Of a stretch of 64,000 nucleotides of DNA, positions 52,994 to 61,549 are shown piece by piece. Where the stretch lies: contig CAWHBY010000001.1 of assembly GCA_963827855.1 (NCBI GenBank), forward strand, positions 744,001 to 808,000, given 5' to 3'. The first letter of the stretch is position 1, and the number at the start of each line of letters is the position of its first letter. This DNA comes from DTPU01 sp963827855. Its GTDB lineage: Bacteria; Planctomycetota; Phycisphaerae; Sedimentisphaerales; Anaerobacaceae. The notes beneath the pieces are model-generated. The model was not told the DNA's origin, searched no databases, and was given only the letters and a program-made list of their open reading frames with translations. A program made the position numbers and the translations under genes.

Positions 52994-54010
52994 TCACTTC
53001 GTGACTGGCGTGAGCACGATGTTCCGATAGTTGATGCCCGTGTGATCGCCCTGCAGGTAGATGGGGCCAGGCTTGAACTCGTCTGACCACAGGGCGCCGC
53101 CCGTGCAGCCCAGCAGCGGCTCGTTGTCGATGATCCGTTGATCGTTCAGCTTGACTGTCACGTGGCGGTCCACCAGGGTGATGTCCAGGGTCTGCCACTC
53201 GCCTGCAGCTTTCTCTGCAGCCACTCGGGGTGTGATCCGACTGTAGATCCCGCCCATGTTGTGGGGATCAAGGGGCTTGCCGTAGGTGTCAGCGACCTGG
53301 ACTTCGTAGATGCCCCGCAGGTACACGCCGCTGTTGCCGCCCTTCGGGATGTTGACCTCCAGCTTCAGGTTGAAGTCCTCGAACTGGGCGACCGTGCGGA
53401 GATTGCCATATGAGACATGGGGTCCATTGGCCGGCTGGACCGGTCGGTTGATCAAGATCCCGTTCTCAACGGACCAGCCGCTCTTCTGGCCCAGGTCAGT
53501 CAGCCTCCAGCCGTCCAGATCCGTCCCATTGAACAGGGGGACAGGCTTGCCGTACTTCACCTTGGCCAGGTCCGGCTTCGGCGGCAGCGAAGGGATCCGC
53601 TTGCCCGTGAATTCGTTGCGGTCGACCCCCTTGCCGTCGGTACGGGGCCGGATCTGCGTCAGGCTCAGGCTGTCGCCCGAGGCCTTAGCTACGATTGTCT
53701 CTGTGAATGTCTGTGTACGGATGACCTTACCTGCCGCGTCCTTTCGGTCCTCCTTGTTCAGACGGGTGACGACCAAGGTGTCTGCATCCAGGCATACGCT
53801 GTCTACCGGCACCACGCTGCCGCCGCCCCAGAGTATGCTGCCGTCCAGGTAGCCCTTCTCCTGTGTCACCCCCAGCCACCCCGCACCGCCGCCCGGTATG
53901 GTCAAGGCCCAGCGGCCGATGTAGGGATTCTCTGTCTGGGCAACAGCCAACGATGCCCCTCCAACGCACAGCCCTGCGATGATCCAAAGACGACCGATGC
54001 TCCTAGCCAT
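52994..54010 (-). CDS. Secreted DUF1080 protein (3-keto-disaccharide hydrolase family)
   Basis: 338 residues with a signal peptide (RLWIIAGLCVGGASLAVAQ). The first half (IGRWALTIPGGGAGWLGV, GYLDGSILWGGGSVVPV) is a beta-rich domain. The DUF1080 lectin-like domain follows: VPLFNGTDLDGWRLTD, WSVENGILINRP, FNLKLEVNIPKGGNSGVYLRGIYEVQV, and EWQTLDITLVDRHVTVKLNDQRI. Members cleave 3-keto-glycosides made by sugar 3-dehydrogenases. The convergent Gfo/Idh/MocA gene could supply such products, so the two may form a pathway outside the cytoplasmic membrane. The stop lies next to the REPIN-like repeat. Confidence 0.9.
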   Translation of the reverse strand: MARSIGRLWIIAGLCVGGASLAVAQTENPYIGRWALTIPGGGAGWLGVTQEKGYLDGSILWGGGSVVPVDSVCLDADTLVVTRLNKEDRKDAAGKVIRTQTFTETIVAKASGDSLSLTQIRPRTDGKGVDRNEFTGKRIPSLPPKPDLAKVKYGKPVPLFNGTDLDGWRLTDLGQKSGWSVENGILINRPVQPANGPHVSYGNLRTVAQFEDFNLKLEVNIPKGGNSGVYLRGIYEVQVADTYGKPLDPHNMGGIYSRITPRVAAEKAAGEWQTLDITLVDRHVTVKLNDQRIIDNEPLLGCTGGALWSDEFKPGPIYLQGDHTGINYRNIVLTPVTK

Positions 54011-54067
54011 GGCATTGCTCCTTCTTCTTGTATCTTGCTTCTTACTTCTTACTTCTTACTTCTCTCT
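54011..54067. repeat. CTTCTTACTT word tract between two minus-strand genes
   Basis: Reiterated CTTCTTCTTGTATCTTGC and CTTCTTACTTCTTACTTCTT words fill the whole gap between the DUF1080 gene and the L,D-transpeptidase gene. On the coding strand this is a purine-rich AAGAAGTAAG run, which places AG-rich sequence just upstream of the DUF1080 start and could serve as part of its ribosome-binding region. Confidence 0.6.
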
Positions 54068-54745
54068 CTATTGTGTGATCAAGACCCTGCAGCCCACGGC
54101 CACGGAGTCGAACAGCTCGATGACGTCCGTCGGCGACAGGCGGACGCACCCGTGGGACGTAGGCGTGCCCAGGCCTTCGACGTCGTTGGTGCCGTGGATA
54201 TAGATGTAGCGGGACCAGGAGTCCACCTTTCCACCCAGGTTGTGGCCTTTCTGGAGGCCCCTAAGCCGAAGGATGCGGGAGAGCACCAGGTCCGCATCGG
54301 ACTTGTCGCCGCTCTGCCAGACCTTGCCCTTCCACTTTCTCTCCTCGAAAATGGCGCCCACCGGAGCACCATCGCCGATCTTGGCACCGATCTCGTGCCA
54401 ACCCAGCGGCGTCTGCTCCGAGCCCTGCAGATTCCCGGAGCCCTTGGCCGCGGTGGAGCAGGGATACGTACGGATCACCTGGCTGTCGGCGATGACCAAG
54501 AGCTGCTGGGTGTCCATGCGGACCCATAGTCCCAAGGCCTGGCCCACCACGCTATCCCACCCCTGGGGCACCGCAAGACTGGGGGCAGTGGCAACAGCGG
54601 GGGCGGGATTGGGATCTGCGGCCGGACCGGCCTGTTCTACCGTTTCCTGCGCATCCAGGGCCTCGGCTGTCGCCTGTTTCTTGCAGGACCCCAGGGCCCC
54701 AAGACTGAGCATCCCACACGTGATCATCAGCAACGTCCTCATCAT
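54068..54745 (-). CDS. L,D-transpeptidase (YkuD family) lipoprotein
   Basis: 225 residues. The N-terminus MMRTLLMITCGMLSLGALGSC is a lipoprotein signal (C21). After a Pro/Ala-rich linker, the YkuD domain shows LGLWVRMDTQQLLVIADSQV, EQTPLGWHEI, the HGT of YIYIHGTNDVEGLG and the catalytic Cys in TSHGCVRLSPTDVIELFD. These enzymes make 3-3 cross-links in peptidoglycan or attach lipoproteins to it. It indicates a peptidoglycan wall, in line with current views of Planctomycetes. The frame is open upstream to 54787 but the lipoprotein start is clear. Its gene is probably co-transcribed with the DUF1080 gene downstream. Confidence 0.92.
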   Translation of the reverse strand: MMRTLLMITCGMLSLGALGSCKKQATAEALDAQETVEQAGPAADPNPAPAVATAPSLAVPQGWDSVVGQALGLWVRMDTQQLLVIADSQVIRTYPCSTAAKGSGNLQGSEQTPLGWHEIGAKIGDGAPVGAIFEERKWKGKVWQSGDKSDADLVLSRILRLRGLQKGHNLGGKVDSWSRYIYIHGTNDVEGLGTPTSHGCVRLSPTDVIELFDSVAVGCRVLITQ

Positions 54746-54862
54746 GCCTCCATTATGTCTGGCCAGACGCCGCAAGCCAAGACCCAATCTCCACGGTTGA
54801 TCGATTGCGAGAGGCCCGTTAGGATGTGGCAGTCATCAACCGTCAGCTTCAAGGAGGCTTGT

Positions 54863-55846
54863 ATGGAGTACCGCGAGCTAGGACGCACCGGCTGGAAGGT
54901 ATCGACCGTCAGTTTTGGCGCTTGGGCCATAGGAGGCACCTGGGGCAGCGTCACGGACCAGGAATCCATGGCAGCCCTGAACCGTGCTGTCGACGAAGGG
55001 GTCAACTTCTTCGATACCGCCGATGTGTACGGCGACGGCCACAGCGAGCACCTCCTGGCGGAGCTCCGCAGGCAGCGCAAGGAGACCTTCTACATCGCCA
55101 CGAAGGCAGGCCGCAGGCTCAATCCTCACGTCGCCAGCGGCTACAACCGCCAGAACCTCACGGCGTTCGTCGATCGCAGCCTCAAGAACCTCCAAACCGA
55201 GGCCATCGATCTGCTGCAACTGCACTGTCCGCCGATCGAGGTCTACTACTCGCCCGAGGTCTTCGGCATCCTGGATGACCTCGTGAAGGCCGGCAAACTC
55301 CGCTATTACGGGGTGAGTGTGGAGAAGGTGGAGGAGGCCCTCAAGGCCATCGAGTACCCGGGCGTGCAATCGGTCCAGATCATCTTCAACATCTTCCGTC
55401 AGCGGCCGGCCGAGCTGCTTTTCGGCGAGGCGATCCGCCGAAGGATTGGGATCCTGGCCCGCCTGCCGCTCTCCTCTGGCATGTTGTCCGGCAAGTTCAA
55501 CAAGGCCAGCGCGTTTTCAAAGGACGATCACCGCGCATTCAACAGGCATGGAGAGGCCTTCGACCGGGGTGAGACCTTCTCCGGAATTGACTACGAGACC
55601 GGGCTGCGCCTCGTGGAAGAGCTGCGTCCCCTGGTTCCACAGGGCATGTCCCTGGCGCAGATGGCCCTCCGCTGGATACTGATGTTCCGGGCAGTGGCCT
55701 GCACGATCCCCGGCGCCAAGCGGCCGGACCAGGTGCAAGAGAACGCTGCAGCAGCGGGCCTTCCGCCGCTTTCAGAACAGATCATGAAGAAGATCGACGC
55801 GATCTACAGGCAGCAGGTCCGTCCGCTCGTGCACCAGTATTGGTGA
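54863..55846 (+). CDS. Aldo/keto reductase
   Basis: 327 residues from ATG 54863, which has AAGGAGG five bases upstream; the open frame from 54755 is not protein-like. Family signatures: MEYRELGRTGWKVSTVSFGAWAIGG, the catalytic Asp/Tyr segment FFDTADVYGDGHSEHLL, the Lys in FYIATKAGRRL, the His in IDLLQLHCPP, and the cofactor-binding end TIPGAKRPDQVQEN. It reduces or oxidises a carbonyl with NADP in the cytoplasm; the substrate is unknown. This subgroup (YghZ/oxidoreductase type without the ferredoxin tail) is common. Divergent from the transpeptidase gene, with the promoters in a gap of about 120 nt. Confidence 0.93.
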   Translation: MEYRELGRTGWKVSTVSFGAWAIGGTWGSVTDQESMAALNRAVDEGVNFFDTADVYGDGHSEHLLAELRRQRKETFYIATKAGRRLNPHVASGYNRQNLTAFVDRSLKNLQTEAIDLLQLHCPPIEVYYSPEVFGILDDLVKAGKLRYYGVSVEKVEEALKAIEYPGVQSVQIIFNIFRQRPAELLFGEAIRRRIGILARLPLSSGMLSGKFNKASAFSKDDHRAFNRHGEAFDRGETFSGIDYETGLRLVEELRPLVPQGMSLAQMALRWILMFRAVACTIPGAKRPDQVQENAAAAGLPPLSEQIMKKIDAIYRQQVRPLVHQYW

Positions 55847-55934
55847 TCTACCCTCAATCGGCATTGACAGGGCCTCGATTGGGCGATATTCACAGTGCAG
55901 GTGCGATCCATAGTTGGACCTGGAAAGGGGCACC

Positions 55935-56366
55935 ATGGATTGGTCGATCGAGGTCAGGCAGGATGGTGACATCCTGGTCGCCACAGTCACCGGGGAACTG
56001 GACCTGAAGGCCTATCTGTCTGCTCGGGATCAGGTCCGCAAGCACCTTGATACGACCCACAGCCGCAGCGTGCTGTTCGACATCCGCGCGACAGTCCTCC
56101 ACCTGTCGACCCTGGACGTCTTCGACGCGGCGGCCTCCAATCCCGGAGTGATCCCCAGCGGCACCCGCTACGCGATCGTCATCTCTCCCCAGGCCGTCTC
56201 TTTGTCGAATGTCACGTTTGGCGAAACCGTGGCGGCGAATCGCGGTGCGCTGCTCCGTGCCTTCACCGATATCTCGCAGGCCAGGGAGTGGTTGACACAA
56301 GACCCCCGGAAGGTTGGTGGCGACCCCTCCAAGGCCAGGCATCCGAAAGGAGGAACATCCCAGTGA
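55935..56366 (+). CDS. STAS/SpoIIAA-like protein
   Basis: 143 residues from ATG 55935 with GGAAAGGGG upstream. The pattern IEVRQDGDILVATVTGELDLKAYLSARDQV, VLFDIRATVLHLSTLDVFDAA and YAIVISPQAVSL is that of a SpoIIAA-like STAS protein. The usual phosphorylated Ser in the DxSG type is not evident, so it is not a simple anti-anti-sigma factor. Its stop overlaps the GTG of the GH74-type gene (GTGA), so both are made from one message. The Lys/Gly-rich tail (PRKVGGDPSKARHPKGG) contains the ribosome-binding site of the next gene. Confidence 0.8.
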   Translation: MDWSIEVRQDGDILVATVTGELDLKAYLSARDQVRKHLDTTHSRSVLFDIRATVLHLSTLDVFDAAASNPGVIPSGTRYAIVISPQAVSLSNVTFGETVAANRGALLRAFTDISQAREWLTQDPRKVGGDPSKARHPKGGTSQ

Positions 56367-58702
56367 GCAAAGCGTATGGTGTTGCCGTCATCATCACCTT
56401 GGCAGCAGGGATCTGCGGTTCGGCCGAGAACCCGCAGGACGCACAGGGCCCTCGTCCGTCCTCAGTGCCCTATGTCTGGAAGAGCGTGCAGATGGTCGGC
56501 GGCGGTTTCGTGGACGGCATCGTCTTCCACCCCACTGCAAAGGGCACGCGGTACTGCCGGACGGACATGGGCGGCTGCTATCGCTGGAACGACCAGATGC
56601 GGCGATGGGAACCTCTACTGGACTGGCTCTCCTACGAGGACATCAACTTGATGGGCGTGGAGAGCATCGCCCTGGACCCTTCAGATCCGAGTCGCGTCTA
56701 CCTGGCCTGCGGGACCTACACCAACTCTGCCAACACCGCGATCTTGCGGTCGAATGACCGAGGCAGAACATTCGGTCGCACCAATGTGCCCCTGATCAGG
56801 ATGGGTGGCAACGAGGACGGCCGGGGCAACGGCGAGCGGATGGCCGTGGATCCCCACGACGGCCGCATACTCTACCTTGGATCTCGCCAGGCAGGCCTCT
56901 GGAAGAGCACGGATCAGGCAGTGACGTGGAGGCGTGTGGACAGCTTTCCGGATGTGAATGAGCGGCAGGCCAGCCCGCCTGCAGGTCAGCCGGGTGGCCG
57001 CGGCAGGGGAGGATTCGGCGGATTCAGCAGGAGCAGCGGGGTCGTCTTCGTCGTCTTTGATCCGCGCAGCGGATCGACGGGGAAGGCCTGTTCCACGGTC
57101 TATGCGGGCGTGTCCCTGATGGGGCGAGAGAACCTCTTTCGTAGCACGGATGGCGGGCTGACCTGGCAGGCGGTACCGGGCGAGCCCACCCAGTACCGGC
57201 CGAACCACGCAGTCCTGGCCTCTGATGGAACCCTGTACCTCTCCTATGGTAGCTCTCCCGGGCCCAGCCGCATGAACAACGGCGGCGTTTGGAAGCTCGA
57301 TACTGCCAGCGGCCAGTGGACCGACATCACGCCGGATACGCCCGATCCCAATGGCAAGCCCTTCGGCTATGCAGCCGTCTCGGTGGATGCCGGCAACCCC
57401 AAGGTCGTCATTGCCAGCTCGTTCTACAGGCCGGGTGGCGCAGGCGGCGAGGACATCTTCCGCAGCACCGACGCAGGCAAGACATGGAAGCCTGTGTTCG
57501 GCGGAGGCGGCACCTACGACTTCTCCCTCGCGCCGTACGTGGCCCGCACTGGGATCCACTGGCTCTTCGACATCGAGATCGATCCAGCCAATCCCAACCA
57601 TGCCCTGTTCACGACCGGCTTTGGCGGCTTCGAGACCTTCAACCTGACGGACGTGGATTCGGGCAAGCCGACGAAGTGGAGTGTCATGAGCACAGGCATC
57701 GAGGAGACCGTTGCGCTCGACCTGCTCAGCCCACCCAAGGGCGCACGCCTGATCACCGCAGTCGGCGACTACGGTGGTTTTGTGCACTGGGATCTGGACA
57801 AGCCCGCACCTGAGGGCAACTTCGACGCCCCTCACTTCGGCAATACCAATGGCCTGGCGTGCGCAGAGCACAGGCCCGAGATCGTCGTGCGTGTCGGAAG
57901 GGCCTCGGGCAACAGGGGAGGCGGTGATATCGGCTACTCGCTCGACGCGGGCAAGACCTGGCAGCCTGCCACCAAGCCCCAGCCCGCCAGCAGCCTGGGC
58001 CACGTCGCAGTCTCTGCAGACGGCGAGACCTGGATCTGGGCGCCGCAGCGGGCCCAGCGTTTCGGCAGGGGCGAGCCCTCGGCGGCTCCGCAGCAGCCCA
58101 ACGCGGTCTTCCTCACCAGGGACAAAGGAGCCACGTGGACCGAGTGCCAGGGCCTGCCCGAAGGCACGCGGGTCATTGCAGACCGCATCAACCCCAAGGC
58201 CTTCTACGCCATGGACCTGTTCGGCGGCAAGCTCTTTGTCAGTACAGACGCAGGGTCGAGCTTCTCTGAGCAGCCCCTGACCCTGCCCGATGGCCTGCCT
58301 CAGCGGGGCAACCGTGGTGATAGCCGTGGCGGCCAGGACCGCCTCTATGCTGCTCCCGGGAGGGAAGCGGATCTGTGGCTTGCAGCCTTCAATGGCCTCT
58401 ACCACTCCACGGACACAGGCAAGACATTCGCCAGGCAGGCGAAGGTGACGGAGATCCACGGCTTCGGTTTCGGCAAGGCGGCGCGAGGCAAGGACTACTC
58501 CACCTTGTACCTGATCGGCGTGGTGGAAGGTGTCCGCGGGATCTTCCGCTCAGACGATACAGCCAAGACCTGGGTCCGGATCAACGACGACCGGCACCAG
58601 TGGGGCCTGCTCCTGCACATCACAGGCGACCCCAAGCAGTACGGCCGCGTCTACGTGGGCACGCACGGACGTGGGACGGTCTATGGGGATCCCGTGAACT
58701 AG
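56363..58702 (+). CDS. Secreted GH74-type beta-propeller glycoside hydrolase (xyloglucanase-like)
   Basis: 779 residues from GTG 56363, with AAAGGAGGA upstream; signal peptide MSKAYGVAVIITLAAGICGS. The first propeller motif VWKSVQMVGGGFVDGIVFHP followed by RTDMGGCYRW (D68) is the hallmark of GH74, and the second catalytic Asp lies in GDYGGFVHWD (D469). BNR-like repeats recur (LRSNDRGRTFGR, WKSTDQAVTWRR, FRSTDGGLTWQ, FRSTDAGKTWKP, HSTDTGKTFAR). GH74 enzymes cleave beta-glucan backbones such as xyloglucan. The length matches the two-propeller family. The start overlaps the STAS gene stop as GTGA. A short Gly/Arg-rich insert (GGRGRGGFGGF) is unusual. Confidence 0.9.
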   Translation: MSKAYGVAVIITLAAGICGSAENPQDAQGPRPSSVPYVWKSVQMVGGGFVDGIVFHPTAKGTRYCRTDMGGCYRWNDQMRRWEPLLDWLSYEDINLMGVESIALDPSDPSRVYLACGTYTNSANTAILRSNDRGRTFGRTNVPLIRMGGNEDGRGNGERMAVDPHDGRILYLGSRQAGLWKSTDQAVTWRRVDSFPDVNERQASPPAGQPGGRGRGGFGGFSRSSGVVFVVFDPRSGSTGKACSTVYAGVSLMGRENLFRSTDGGLTWQAVPGEPTQYRPNHAVLASDGTLYLSYGSSPGPSRMNNGGVWKLDTASGQWTDITPDTPDPNGKPFGYAAVSVDAGNPKVVIASSFYRPGGAGGEDIFRSTDAGKTWKPVFGGGGTYDFSLAPYVARTGIHWLFDIEIDPANPNHALFTTGFGGFETFNLTDVDSGKPTKWSVMSTGIEETVALDLLSPPKGARLITAVGDYGGFVHWDLDKPAPEGNFDAPHFGNTNGLACAEHRPEIVVRVGRASGNRGGGDIGYSLDAGKTWQPATKPQPASSLGHVAVSADGETWIWAPQRAQRFGRGEPSAAPQQPNAVFLTRDKGATWTECQGLPEGTRVIADRINPKAFYAMDLFGGKLFVSTDAGSSFSEQPLTLPDGLPQRGNRGDSRGGQDRLYAAPGREADLWLAAFNGLYHSTDTGKTFARQAKVTEIHGFGFGKAARGKDYSTLYLIGVVEGVRGIFRSDDTAKTWVRINDDRHQWGLLLHITGDPKQYGRVYVGTHGRGTVYGDPVN

Positions 58703-58822
58703 AACTCAGGACTCAGAACACAGTACTCAGGAGATAGGAGAAAGAAGTTAGAAGGAACATCCGAAACGGGGAATGGGCGAAACGGCGAGACGGCGAGACG
58801 GCGAGACGGCGAGACGGCGAAT
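58701..58822. repeat. ACTCAGAACACAGTACTCAGG words and five ACGGCGAG octamers
   Basis: GAACTCAGGACTCAGAACAC and GTACTCAGGAGATAGGAG words (58702-58740) start at the stop codon of the GH74-type gene. Then ACGGCGAG is repeated at 58782, 58790, 58798 and 58806, with a fifth copy at 58814 ending in AA. The octamer array is perfect and could vary in copy number by slippage. Confidence 0.85.
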
Positions 58823-58888
58823 GCAGGAATGGGAGAAGCGGAGCAGTTCCTCGCGACTCGCCACTAGGTCGCATGAACGGCCTGCAGT

Positions 58889-59562
58889 CTACGGCTCCAC
58901 CGTCAGGTCCAGATTCAGGACCTGGCCGGGCCTGACCTCGTAGGTCTTGCCCAGCAGGGTGAACTTGCCAGGTGGGAGCCAATCGACCTGGAAGGCCCCA
59001 CGCTCGTCGGTCTTCAGGCCGAACAAGACCCACTGGTAGCCTGCCTTTGCCTCGGTCAGGGGTACCGAGACCTTCTCGACGGTCTGGTACTGGGCAGGCA
59101 CGCCCTCTGTGCTGCGAACGACAGCCCTCACCTTGGCCCAAGGCAGAAGGACCATTCGCGTGACCTCCGCAGGTTCGGAGACGGTCACACTACAGATCCC
59201 TTGTGCAGCCACGGCCACGAGCCAGCGAAGCTGGTACGTCGGCTCCACGAGAAACTGCCGTCTGACCTGGTCCTGACCCACGGATACGCGGGGCTCATCA
59301 CCACCAGGCATATCTGTTCTCTGGTATTCCGTACACCCATGCGTCTGCCGCCGCCACGCCGTTGGCGTCCAAGACCATGCCACTGGGACCAGTCCCTCGG
59401 ATCAGGGCCAAGTCGATCACCGGATTCTGTTCGTCAGACCCTATGGTACGTATCGCAGTGGGAAGATAGCCATCCGCCTCGATGGCGATCACATAGCCGC
59501 TCACTCCGGGGCGGCCCAGTGTGCACTCGTAGCGGCCTGCCTCGCCGCGATCTGGAGGTCCT
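58889..59562 (-). pseudogene. Decayed secreted protein with carboxypeptidase-regulatory-like domains
   Basis: Protein-like sequence appears in different frames along the minus strand. Upstream part: GRYECTLGRPGVSGYVIAIEADGYLPTAIRTIG and GMVLDANGVAAADAWVYGIPENRYAWW, ending in tandem stops near 59297. Middle: RTRSDGSF in another frame. Last part: LVEPTYQLRWLVAVAAQGICSV to GLKTDERGAFQVDWLPPGKFTLLG and a proper end at 58889. The motifs V-DANGVAAADAWV, SDGSF and DERGAFQVDWLPPG are those of carboxypeptidase-regulatory-like domains in envelope proteins. At least three frameshifts are needed, so it is a pseudogene. The 59563-59747 stretch upstream holds a short open frame without recognisable content. 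Confidence 0.7.
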
Positions 59563-59747
59563 CAACGGGGCAGTCCACCTGTCTGCTGTCACGCCACAGG
59601 CAGTCCCATGCCCGGTTGACGATGGCGCTGGCCAGGTAGGCCTTGAGGTTGGTGCGGATGGGAAGAACTGGAAGAAATAACGGCAGCATCCCGAGGCAGG
59701 AGGCCGCGGTGTCAGGCAGGGGGGACTTTAGTGCCAACGGTACCCTG

Positions 59748-60572
59748 CTAGGTATGTACCGCGAACTCCCGCTTGCGGGCGTTGAGCTGGGCCTTGAGAC
59801 GGGCCACGATGGAGGAGTGCATCTGGGACACCCTGGACTCTGAGAGGTCCAAGGTGGCTCCGATCTCCTTCATGGTCATCTCTTCGTAGTAATAGAGTAC
59901 CACGATCAGCCGCTCTGCGCGGCTCAGCCCCTTGGTCAGCAGGTTCTTGAGATCCCGCTTCTGAGCCTCGATCAGCGGATCCTCGCTTCTTTGGTCCTTG
60001 ATGACGTCGATCTCGCAGATGTCTTTGTCGCTATCCCCTTCGTTGCAGCGGGTGGACAGGGAAACCAGCCCGACAGCCTTCGCGTCACGCTGGAGCCGGA
60101 TGAACTCATCCATGTCCACGTTCAGTTCCTTGGCGAGCTCCTCCTCGATGGGCTTGCGTCCGAGGTTTAACTCGAGGGCATGGGTGGCCTTGGCCAACTG
60201 GTGGGCCCTGGCCCTGACCAGGCGCGGGACCCAGTCCATGCTTCGCAGCTCATCGAGGATGGCGCCCTTGATTCGCGGCGCACAGTAGGTCTCGAACTTG
60301 ACGCCTCGCTTGGGATCATAGGCATCGATGGCGTCCATCAGGCCGAAGATGCCGGCGCTGACCAGGTCATCCGTCTCGACCTTGTCGGGTAGCTTGGCGT
60401 GCAGGCGTTCGGCCGCATATCGGACCAAGCTCTCGTACTGCTCCATCAGGATGTTCCGATACTGGTCCTCATGGGTCTTGTGAAATAGAGTCCAGACCTC
60501 CTCGATGCTCAGGGGACGGTCCGTGTCTACTGGTTTGGTTGTCGTGGTTCCTGTCGTGCGTTTGCTGGGCAT
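59748..60572 (-). CDS. fliA: Flagellar sigma factor FliA (sigma-28, FliA/WhiG family)
   Basis: 274 residues with regions 2, 3 and 4. Region 2: NILMEQYESLVRYAAERL, VETDDLVSAGIFGLMDAIDAYDPKRGVKFETYCAPRIKGAILDELRSMDWVPR. Region 3: RKPIEEELAKELNVDMDEF. Region 4: LSRAERLIVVLYYYEEMTMKEIGATLDLSESRVSQMHSSI. It directs late flagellar and chemotaxis genes. The start ATG 60572 is preceded by a weak AGGA at some distance. The N-terminal tail (KRTTGTTTTKPVDTDR) is longer than usual. The gene follows flhG by 104 nt in a gap that contains a short hairpin (CCTGT GTAG ACAGG near 60624). Confidence 0.95.
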   Translation of the reverse strand: MPSKRTTGTTTTKPVDTDRPLSIEEVWTLFHKTHEDQYRNILMEQYESLVRYAAERLHAKLPDKVETDDLVSAGIFGLMDAIDAYDPKRGVKFETYCAPRIKGAILDELRSMDWVPRLVRARAHQLAKATHALELNLGRKPIEEELAKELNVDMDEFIRLQRDAKAVGLVSLSTRCNEGDSDKDICEIDVIKDQRSEDPLIEAQKRDLKNLLTKGLSRAERLIVVLYYYEEMTMKEIGATLDLSESRVSQMHSSIVARLKAQLNARKREFAVHT

Positions 60573-60676
60573 CGCGAAATCGTCCTATAAGCACCGAGCG
60601 GGCATCGAAGACAGAAGGTGCCTGTGTAGACAGGACACGCCCGATATGGTCTTTATCGATCGCTTATCAATCGACT

Positions 60677-61522
60677 TTAGCATAACCAACTGACTACCTT
60701 CCTCAGAAACGGCTGCGTCTCTACTCTGACTGTGGGATCCTTCGCCAGGCCTGCAGCCACCGCCGTAATCGCGACGGCAACGGGTGACTTGGGATAGGCG
60801 GTCAGTACCGGTCTGCGGGATCGTGCCGCCGCCACCATGTGCGCGTCTTGGGGAAGACTGCCTGCGTAGTGGATATTGGCTCCCAGGAACTGGTGGGCCA
60901 CCTTGGCGATCTGCTGATAGATGCGTTTGCCCTGGCTGGGGCTATCCGCCAGATTCACTATCAGACTGACCTGCCCGCCAAAGCCATTCCTCACTAGGAC
61001 CTTGATCAGGCCGTAGGCATCTGCCATAGCAGTCCCATCGGGGGTCGTCACGACCCACACGTGGTCGGCGATCAGGCAGAAGCTGGTGACGGTCTTGGCG
61101 ATGCCGGCTGCCGTGTCGACTACGAGGAAGTCGGTATCCCGCCGCAGCTCAGCCAATCCATGCATGAGCCGCCTTCGCTGGCCATCGTCCAGGTCCGCGA
61201 GTCTCTCCGAGCCCGATGCGGCGAAGACCACTTCGATCCCCTCAGGACCCTCGTGGATCACCTCTTGAATCGCCCTGCGCCCACTGATGACGTCGGACAG
61301 CGTATGCCGGCTGTGGACATTCATCAGGATGTCGATGTTGCCGAGGGACAGATCCGCGTCAATCAGCCTGACCCGTTTTCCGGTGCGAGCCAGGGCGATG
61401 GCCAGATTAGTGGCGATGTTGGATTTCCCCACACCGCCCTTGCCACTGGCAATGGCCACCAGGCTTGCGCATGGCTGATCGGATTCACGGGTCACCGGTG
61501 ACGTTAGCATCGGGTAGTCCAT
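60677..61522 (-). CDS. flhG: MinD/ParA-like flagellar number regulator FlhG
   Basis: 281 residues. The deviant Walker A is ASGKGGVGKSNIATNLA; then RLIDADLSLGNIDILMNV and FLVVDTAAGIAKTVTSF follow, and the C-terminal part carries the membrane-targeting-like end FLRKVVSWLC. The order flhG-fliA is the usual flagellar one, supporting FlhG over MinD. It is an ATPase that acts with FlhF to set number and place of flagella; flhF is not in the window, and an unrelated gene precedes it. Start ATG 61522 has GAGAGAGCG upstream. Confidence 0.93.
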   Translation of the reverse strand: MDYPMLTSPVTRESDQPCASLVAIASGKGGVGKSNIATNLAIALARTGKRVRLIDADLSLGNIDILMNVHSRHTLSDVISGRRAIQEVIHEGPEGIEVVFAASGSERLADLDDGQRRRLMHGLAELRRDTDFLVVDTAAGIAKTVTSFCLIADHVWVVTTPDGTAMADAYGLIKVLVRNGFGGQVSLIVNLADSPSQGKRIYQQIAKVAHQFLGANIHYAGSLPQDAHMVAAARSRRPVLTAYPKSPVAVAITAVAAGLAKDPTVRVETQPFLRKVVSWLC

Positions 61523-61549
61523 AGACGCTCTCTCTGGATCAGCCTGCGG

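Noticed and set aside
56681..58459. 592-codon minus-strand frame
   Set aside because: Antisense to the GH74-type gene, whose catalytic motifs are clear.
58782..58821. Octamer array considered as a CRISPR
   Set aside because: Units are 8 bp and directly adjacent, without spacers; no cas genes are present.
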